Source: Phycisphaerae bacterium
GTDB taxonomy: Bacteria; Planctomycetota; Phycisphaerae; UBA1845; UTPLA1
Length of the DNA stretch: 11,458 nt
Reading direction: 5' to 3'
NCBI GenBank assembly: GCA_016935885.1
Contig: JAFGQA010000358.1
Location: 1 to 11,458, forward strand
Shown: positions 6,665-11,458 of the stretch, piece by piece
Layout: each line of letters opens with the position of its first letter
Numbering within the stretch: position 1 is the stretch's first letter
The notes under the pieces: model-generated
Told to the model about the DNA's origin: nothing
What the model saw: only the letters and a program-made list of their open reading frames with translations
Databases searched by the model: none
Position numbers and translations under genes: made by a program

Positions 6665-8404
6665 GTGACAACGAATGAGTTGAGCTTCATGGTTGGGGGG
6701 GCGGCCGGCGTCGGGATCAAGACGGCCGGGCTGGTCTTTGCCCGGCTGTGTTCGCGCGCCGGGCTGCACGTCTTCGGCAATGTGGAGTATCCCTCGATCA
6801 TCCGGGGGGATCACAACAGCTACCAGGTGATGGTGTCCCGGAAGCGGGTGTTCGGCCACACGCGTGTCCTGGACGTCCTGCTGGCGCTGGATGACCTGAG
6901 CATCGAACTCCACAGAGACGAGATTCGTCCCGGCGGAGCCATCGTCTATGACGTGGAGAAGAGTGCGGTCGACAAGGAAGCACTGGAGAAACTGGGGGTC
7001 CTTCCGGTCGGCTTACCCTTTCAGGGCATTATCAAGGAGGTCGGAGGGGAACAGCTCCTGCTCAACACCGTGGGCATCGGCGCGACGATGGGGCTGCTGC
7101 GTTTCGACTTCGATGCGATCGCGTCGACGCTCGAGGACACCTTCGCGCGGCACGGCCCTGACGTTCTCAAGCAGAATCTCGACGCCGCCCGGCGGGCGTA
7201 CGACGCCGCGTCCGATGGCTTCTCGGATCGCTTCGATGTCACGCTGAAGAGGGAGGACACGCCGAAGCGGATGCTGCTTACGGGGAATGAAGCCGTGGCG
7301 ATGGGGGCGATCAAGGCGGGCGTCAAGTTCTACGCCGGTTATCCGATGACCCCGTCCTCCTCGATCCTGAGCTACATGGCTGCCCACGAGCGCGAATGTG
7401 GCTTGGTGGTCAAGCATGCCGAGGACGAGATCTCCGCGGCGGGCATGGCCGTCGGGGCGGCCTTCGCCGGCGCTCGTTCCATGACGGCCACGTCCGGTGG
7501 CGGCTTCAGCCTGATGTGCGAGTTTGTGGGGTTGGCCGGCATGACGGAGACGCCGCTGGTGATCGTGGAATCGCAACGGCCGGGGCCTTCGACGGGCCTG
7601 CCCACGCGCAGCGAACAGAGCGATCTGAAGTTCGTCTTGTCGGCCTCTCAAGGCGAGTTTCCACGTATTGTCATCGCGCCAGGTGATCCGGAGGAGAGCT
7701 TCCGGCTCGCGTTCGAGGCGTTCAATCTGGCAGAGAGGTATCAGACGCCCGTCATCCTGCTCATGGACAAGCACCTGTCAGAATCGACCTGGACTTTCGA
7801 GCCGTTCGACACATCGGGTATGGCCGTCGATCGGGGAGCGCGCTTGGACGAAGCGGCCCTGGCTTCGATGACGGAGTACAAGCGATACGCCTGCGCGGAG
7901 TCCGGCATCTCTCCGAGGGTCGCCCCGGGCACGCCTGGCGGTGCCTTTTGCGCGACGAGTGACGAACACGATGAGCGCGGGGACATATGCGAAGACGAGC
8001 CCGTACGTTCGATGATGATGGAGAAGCGACTGCGCAAGACCGACTCGCTGGATGTCTCGGAGTGCGGGTGGAAGCTGCACGGTGAGAGCGAGGCAGACTT
8101 GATGATCGTCGGATGGGGGTCCACGACATCGGCGATTCGTGGTGCGATAGATCTGCTGGCGGAGAACGGGACGCGTATCGGCCTCCTTCAGGTGATCTTC
8201 CTGAGTCCATTCCCCAGCGAGCAGGTGGCCGATGTCCTCGGCAAGGCGAACCGGGTCATTGTAGTCGAGAACAACGCGACGGCTCAGTTGGCAGGCGTCA
8301 TCCGGGAGAATACGGGCATTCAGATTGAGGATGCTGTTCTCAAGTACAGCGGCCGACAGTGGCTTGTGGATGAGCTGGCCGAACAGATTCGACGGAGACT
8401 GTAG
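6665..8404 (+). CDS. korA: 2-oxoacid:ferredoxin oxidoreductase, fused gamma-alpha subunit (KorA type)
   Basis: Large subunit of a thiamine-diphosphate, CoA-dependent oxidoreductase that decarboxylates 2-oxoacids and passes electrons to ferredoxin, or runs in reverse to fix CO2. The 579 residues fit the fused gamma-alpha layout. The gamma domain is about 1-180, with GGAAGVGIKTAG (11-22). The alpha pyrimidine-binding domain begins at TGNEAVAMGAIKAGVKFYAGYPMTPSS (about 206-232), where YPMTPSS is the 2-oxoacid-contacting motif. GPSTGLPTRSEQSDL (307-321) and GEFPRIVIAPGD (330-341) are typical of KorA, as is GISPRVAPGTPGG in the C-terminal part. I chose the GTG at 6665 because GAGGAGG precedes it by 5 nt; an in-frame ATG at 6635 lacks such a site. 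korB follows after 47 bp. The motifs favour 2-oxoglutarate, but substrate cannot be fixed by sequence alone. Confidence 0.92.
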   Translation: MTTNELSFMVGGAAGVGIKTAGLVFARLCSRAGLHVFGNVEYPSIIRGDHNSYQVMVSRKRVFGHTRVLDVLLALDDLSIELHRDEIRPGGAIVYDVEKSAVDKEALEKLGVLPVGLPFQGIIKEVGGEQLLLNTVGIGATMGLLRFDFDAIASTLEDTFARHGPDVLKQNLDAARRAYDAASDGFSDRFDVTLKREDTPKRMLLTGNEAVAMGAIKAGVKFYAGYPMTPSSSILSYMAAHERECGLVVKHAEDEISAAGMAVGAAFAGARSMTATSGGGFSLMCEFVGLAGMTETPLVIVESQRPGPSTGLPTRSEQSDLKFVLSASQGEFPRIVIAPGDPEESFRLAFEAFNLAERYQTPVILLMDKHLSESTWTFEPFDTSGMAVDRGARLDEAALASMTEYKRYACAESGISPRVAPGTPGGAFCATSDEHDERGDICEDEPVRSMMMEKRLRKTDSLDVSECGWKLHGESEADLMIVGWGSTTSAIRGAIDLLAENGTRIGLLQVIFLSPFPSEQVADVLGKANRVIVVENNATAQLAGVIRENTGIQIEDAVLKYSGRQWLVDELAEQIRRRL

Positions 8405-8451
8405 AGGACGACGAATCGCCCGGACTGTCTATCTTCGGCGGAAGGAACGGT

Positions 8452-9309
8452 ATGGAAAACGCTACCAGGTTCAATACGAGCGACAAGCCGACATGGTGTC
8501 CCGGATGTGGCAACTTCGGGATACAAAGCGCGATCAAGAAGGCCCTGTTGTCGCTGGATCTACAACCGCACGAGGTCGCTTTATCCTCGGGAATCGGTTG
8601 CTCGGGAAAGATGCCACACTGGGTCAACGTCTACGGCTTCCACGGCTCGCACGGTCGCACCCTACCGGTCGCCACCGGGCTGAAGCTGGCCAACCACAAG
8701 TTGGTCGTCATTGCCGAAGGCGGAGACGGCGATGGATACAGCGAGGGAATGGGCCACTTTGTTCATGCCTGCCGGCGGAACGTGAACATGACGTATATCG
8801 TTCATAACAACGGCGTTTATGGCTTGACGACCGGCCAGGTGTCGCCGACGGGCGACAGGGGTTTCGCTTCCAGCACGACGCCGCACGGGGCTCTCGAGTG
8901 GCCCCTTCAACCGCTGGCCGTGGCCATCTCGGCGGGGGCGAACTTCGTGGCCCGTGGATTCTCGGGTGACGCCGAGCGCCTCGGCAAGCTTATCGCCGAG
9001 GGGATTCAACATAGGGGCTTTTCCTTCATCGATGTCCTACAGGTCTGCGCGTCGTTCAATCCATCCAAGAGCTTCAAGTGGTATCAAGAACGCGTCGTTC
9101 ATCTCGAAGACGAGGGTCATGATCCGACCGAGCGCATGAAGGCCCTGCAGGCGGCCTTTCGGGACGACGGCCGTCTTCCGACGGGCGTGTTCTATCGTGG
9201 CTCGGCGCCGGACCACGAGGAGGGCCTTCCGCAACTCGGCGCGGGGCCGCTCGCGGAGCAGGATATCGCCAACGTCGATGTTGCGTCTCTCATGGGCGCC
9301 TTGGTCTGA
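8452..9309 (+). CDS. korB: 2-oxoacid:ferredoxin oxidoreductase, beta subunit (KorB type)
   Basis: The TPP- and Fe-S-binding partner of KorA; 285 residues, normal for the family. The ATG at 8452 has AAGGA 5 nt upstream. The N-terminus carries WCPGCG (Cys16, Cys19), then GIGCSG (Cys50) and QVCASFNP (Cys199), the four Cys expected to hold one [4Fe-4S] cluster. The TPP/Mg site is GDGD (91-94) with NNGVYGLTTGQ (119-129). PFO_beta_C features follow (FKWYQERVVHLEDEGHDPTER). No separate ferredoxin-like delta subunit is encoded nearby, consistent with the two-subunit KorAB type in which the beta cluster donates directly to ferredoxin. It is co-directional with korA with a short gap, so it is almost certainly the same operon. 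Confidence 0.94.
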   Translation: MENATRFNTSDKPTWCPGCGNFGIQSAIKKALLSLDLQPHEVALSSGIGCSGKMPHWVNVYGFHGSHGRTLPVATGLKLANHKLVVIAEGGDGDGYSEGMGHFVHACRRNVNMTYIVHNNGVYGLTTGQVSPTGDRGFASSTTPHGALEWPLQPLAVAISAGANFVARGFSGDAERLGKLIAEGIQHRGFSFIDVLQVCASFNPSKSFKWYQERVVHLEDEGHDPTERMKALQAAFRDDGRLPTGVFYRGSAPDHEEGLPQLGAGPLAEQDIANVDVASLMGALV

Positions 9310-9371
9310 GAGGAAGCGGCGGATTGAATGCCATGCGCGGCGCGGGGCGACGATTGGAAAGCCGACAAACG

Positions 9372-9477
9372 TTAGCGGCCCGTGGTAAAAGGGAGGACAG
9401 CGGTTCGGAAACGCCGTTCCTGACCGTGAGAACCACCGGCGAGACGCCGGTGCCACAGTTGTGCCACGAGTTGTTAG
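9372..9477. repeat. Dispersed repeat, copy B, downstream of korB
   Basis: Shares the 62-base core with copy A (57 of 62, including the 33-base exact block at 9397-9429), in the same orientation. The left end TTAGCGGCCCGTGGTAA (9372-9388) is nearly the inverse of copy A's right end, and the right end (9459-9477) matches its own left end inverted at 12 of 19. It has a perfect stem CACCGGCG/CGCCGGTG (9433-9440 with 9445-9452, loop aga). It lacks the extra stem of copy A, so it is 27 bp shorter. It fills most of the spacer between korB (ends 9309) and the hemerythrin gene. Confidence 0.7.
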
Positions 9478-9544
9478 GGCGGTCATTACGAGACAAGGCT
9501 CGAGCAAAGGTTGGAGCCCATAACTCACGCGAGGAACCGGAGTG

Positions 9545-9979
9545 ATGTTCATTGAATGGAACGACACTTACAACATTAACGTTGCGGAAGTGGACCAGCA
9601 GCACCAACGGTTGTTTGATTTGATTAACGAGCTGCACGAGGCGATGACGGAGAGCCGTGTCCAGCCCGAAGCGACGACGACGGTCCATGAACTGACCACC
9701 ATGACAGATGTCCTGGAGGAACTGATGGACTACACGTCGTACCACTTCTCGACAGAAGAGGGTCACATGACCACACGCGCGTATCCCGAATACGGTGTGC
9801 ACAAGAGCGCTCACGGGCAGTTCATCGAGCGGGTCCAGGCGCTCCAGCGAGATTTCGACAGCGGGCGGGCACTCCATTCCATGGAAATCGCGGAGTTCAT
9901 CAGGGACTGGTGGCAGAGGCACATTCTCGTCGTGGACAAGAAGCTGGGCGTGTTTCTGAACGAGAAAGGACTGACGTGA
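9545..9979 (+). CDS. Bacteriohemerythrin
   Basis: Single-domain non-heme di-iron O2-binding protein, 144 residues, cytoplasmic (no signal peptide). All seven iron ligands are visible: His20 in VDQQHQRLF, His67 and Glu71 in YHFSTEEGHM, His86 and His90 in HKSAHGQF, and His126 and Asp131 in WWQRHILVVDKK. The N-terminal W5-x3-Y9 with V16-D17 is also typical. Such proteins carry or scavenge O2, or sense it for neighbouring pathways. GAGGA (9531-9535) serves either GTG 9542 or ATG 9545; I chose ATG with a 9-nt gap, and the GTG would add one residue. The stop codon overlaps the aspartase start by four bases (GTGA), so the two are probably translationally coupled. Copy B of the dispersed repeat lies upstream. 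Confidence 0.93.
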   Translation: MFIEWNDTYNINVAEVDQQHQRLFDLINELHEAMTESRVQPEATTTVHELTTMTDVLEELMDYTSYHFSTEEGHMTTRAYPEYGVHKSAHGQFIERVQALQRDFDSGRALHSMEIAEFIRDWWQRHILVVDKKLGVFLNEKGLT

Positions 9980-11388
9980 AACACCGGATCGAACGCGATA
10001 CGCTGGGCGAAGTCACGGTTCCGCACGACGCATACTATGGAGCCCAGACGCAGCGCGCCGTCGAGAACTTCCCGGTCAGCGGCCTGCTGTTGCCGCCCGC
10101 GTTCGTCCGTGCCCAGGCGGTCATCAAGCGGGCCGCGGCGAAGGCCAACATGGCCGTCGGGTCCCTCGCCCAAGATGTAGGCGAAGCCCTCGTGACCGCC
10201 GCAGAAGAAGTCATGGGCGGCCGGTTCGCCGACCAGTTCGTCGTGGACGTGTTTCAGGCCGGTGCGGGCACATCGCAGAACATGAACATCAATGAGATCC
10301 TCGCCAACCGTGCCAACGAACTGCTGGGCGGCGAGCTGGGCGCATACGATCGGGTTCATCCCAACGATCACGCCAACATGGCCCAATCCACCAACGACAC
10401 CATCCATGCGGCCATTCACATCGCCGCCGTGTGCGAGATCCGCGAGCGACTTTCACCGGTGGTCGGGTGTCTCGCCGAGGCGTTGCGGCACAAGGCGGTC
10501 GAGTTTGACCACATTGTCAAGGCCGGCAGGACGCATTTGCAGGACGCGGCACCCGTCCGTCTGGGGCAGGAGTTCGGCGCCTACGCGAGCATGGTTCAAC
10601 TGGGCCAAAGGCGGATCGAGGCTGCCTGCGAAGGCCTCATGCCATTGTGCATCGGCGGCACCGCCGTGGGCACGGGGCTCAACACCGATCCGGGGTATCG
10701 CAAGAACGCCATCGGTCAGATCAACGAGGCGACGGGGTACACGTTCACCAGTGCCGACAATCTCTTCGAGGCGATGCAGGGCATGGATGCGGTCGTTGAG
10801 ACGGCCGGTGCCCTGCGCGTGCTGGTGACCAGCCTGCGCAAGATTGCCGACGACCTGAGGCTGTTGGCCTCCGGCCCTCGCACCGGTCTGGCCGAGATCC
10901 GTCTGCCGGCTGTGCAGCCAGGTTCGTCGATCATGCCGGGTAAGGTCAACCCTGTTTTGGCTGAGATGCTCGACATGGTTTGTTTCCACTGCCTGGGATG
11001 CGACACGGCGATCGTCTCTGCCGCACAGGCCGGCCAGCTCGAACTGAACGTCATGATGCCGGTGATCGCCTACAACCTGCTCCAGGAGATCGACATCCTC
11101 GCAGGGGGCATCGAGGCGTTTAGGAGCCGTTGCATCGAAGGAATCGAGGCTGACGAAGAAACGTGTCGGGCGAGCGCCGAGCGAAGCCTGGCGCTGGCAA
11201 CCGCCTTGAATCCGGCCATCGGCTACGAAGAGGCCGCAAAGCTGGCAAAGGAAGCCCTCGCGCGAGACATGCCGATCCGAGAGCTGGCGCGGGCGAACAG
11301 GCTCCTTGATGAGAACCGGTTGGACGAACTCCTTGACGTAAGGAGGATGACCGAAGATCCCGGCGCAGCCAAGGGAAGGAGTGACTAG
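9976..11388 (+). CDS. aspA: Aspartate ammonia-lyase (aspartase; fumarase/aspartase superfamily)
   Basis: Deaminates L-aspartate to fumarate and ammonia, as a cytoplasmic homotetramer. The 470 residues fit the family. The fold has three conserved regions: AGTSQNMNINE, the VHPNDHANMAQSTND loop, and the mobile signature loop GSSIMPGKVNP with its catalytic Ser. Aspartase rather than fumarase is favoured by DAYYGAQT near the N-terminus, GAGTSQNMN, GRTHLQDAAPVRLGQEF, RLLASGPRTGL and a C-terminal LNPAIGYEEAAKLAKEAL like that of Bacillus AspB. The start is GTG 9976, with AAAGGA 7 nt upstream; the frame is open further to 9910, but those codons lie inside the hemerythrin gene. It overlaps the hemerythrin stop as GTGA. 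A class II fumarase is the main alternative. Confidence 0.83.
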   Translation: MKHRIERDTLGEVTVPHDAYYGAQTQRAVENFPVSGLLLPPAFVRAQAVIKRAAAKANMAVGSLAQDVGEALVTAAEEVMGGRFADQFVVDVFQAGAGTSQNMNINEILANRANELLGGELGAYDRVHPNDHANMAQSTNDTIHAAIHIAAVCEIRERLSPVVGCLAEALRHKAVEFDHIVKAGRTHLQDAAPVRLGQEFGAYASMVQLGQRRIEAACEGLMPLCIGGTAVGTGLNTDPGYRKNAIGQINEATGYTFTSADNLFEAMQGMDAVVETAGALRVLVTSLRKIADDLRLLASGPRTGLAEIRLPAVQPGSSIMPGKVNPVLAEMLDMVCFHCLGCDTAIVSAAQAGQLELNVMMPVIAYNLLQEIDILAGGIEAFRSRCIEGIEADEETCRASAERSLALATALNPAIGYEEAAKLAKEALARDMPIRELARANRLLDENRLDELLDVRRMTEDPGAAKGRSD

Positions 11389-11416
11389 AGCACTTCACGG
11401 TTGGATGCACCTGTGG

Positions 11417-11455
11417 CACCGCCGTCTCGGCGGTGGATTCAAGGGTGAGACGCCC
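11417..11455. repeat. Palindromic repeat at the right edge
   Basis: CACCGCCG (11417-11424), loop tct, CGGCGGTG (11428-11435) is a perfect 8-bp stem; GGGTG/CGCCC (11443-11447 with 11451-11455, one wobble) forms a second. It begins about 30 bases past the aspartase stop and may be cut by the window edge. It shares GGCACCGCCGTCTCGG with 3175-3190 and could act as a terminator for the hemerythrin-aspartase unit, though there is no T-run. Confidence 0.6.
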
Positions 11456-11458
11456 GTG

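Noticed and set aside
9976..11388. Class II fumarase (FumC) as the primary call
   Set aside because: DAYYG, GAGTSQNMN, GRTHLQDA and the C-terminal segment fit aspartases better; fumarase usually shows SGSGTQ-NMN and HLMDA at these places. It remains an alternative.

Overview
The window is GC-rich bacterial chromosome with long, repeat-laden spacers between well-conserved housekeeping and redox genes. No rRNA, tRNA, CRISPR array or phage genes are visible. Three of the eight genes start with GTG (typA, korA and the aspartase gene). The gene content (low-potential 2-oxoacid:ferredoxin oxidoreductase, PrxQ-type peroxiredoxin, hemerythrin, aspartase, chemoreceptor) suits a motile environmental anaerobe or microaerophile. 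The GC-rich spacers full of palindromic repeats remind me of Planctomycetota (Phycisphaerae-like) genomes. That placement is inference and cannot be proved from this window.

Layout. Positions 1-1648 (minus strand) hold the N-terminal 549 residues of a methyl-accepting chemotaxis protein that runs off the left edge. Positions 1649-2353 are a gene-free divergent spacer with an inverted repeat, a weak sigma-54-like site and clustered hairpins. Positions 2354-2743 (plus) encode a small DUF1801 protein. Positions 2744-3255 are gene-free, with a strong palindrome and a double hairpin. Positions 3256-5067 (minus) encode the ribosome-associated GTPase TypA/BipA. Positions 5068-5846 are a gene-free spacer with a 20-bp palindrome, a MITE-like element of about 133 bp with terminal inverted repeats, and a further hairpin repeat. 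Positions 5847-6308 (plus) encode a PrxQ/BCP peroxiredoxin. Positions 6665-9309 hold korA-korB, a two-subunit 2-oxoacid:ferredoxin oxidoreductase. Positions 9545-11388 hold a hemerythrin gene that overlaps an aspartate ammonia-lyase gene by four bases (GTGA).

How the genes may work together (inference). KorAB carries out ferredoxin-linked 2-oxoacid metabolism and depends on oxygen-sensitive Fe-S chemistry. The peroxiredoxin and the hemerythrin on either side could protect against peroxide or bind O2. Aspartase would feed fumarate into the reductive or oxidative TCA branches, or into fumarate respiration.

The main non-coding signal is a set of dispersed palindromic repeats. Two closely related copies (6471-6603 and 9372-9477, 57 of 62 bases identical in the alignable core) sit in the same orientation on either side of korAB and have imperfect terminal inverted repeats. 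Smaller relatives occur at 3177-3223, 5599-5698 and 11417-11455. Their stems differ in sequence but stay base-paired, which points to a structured repeat family. I see no convincing new defence or metabolic system here. The repeats and the hemerythrin-aspartase coupling are the items most worth following up.
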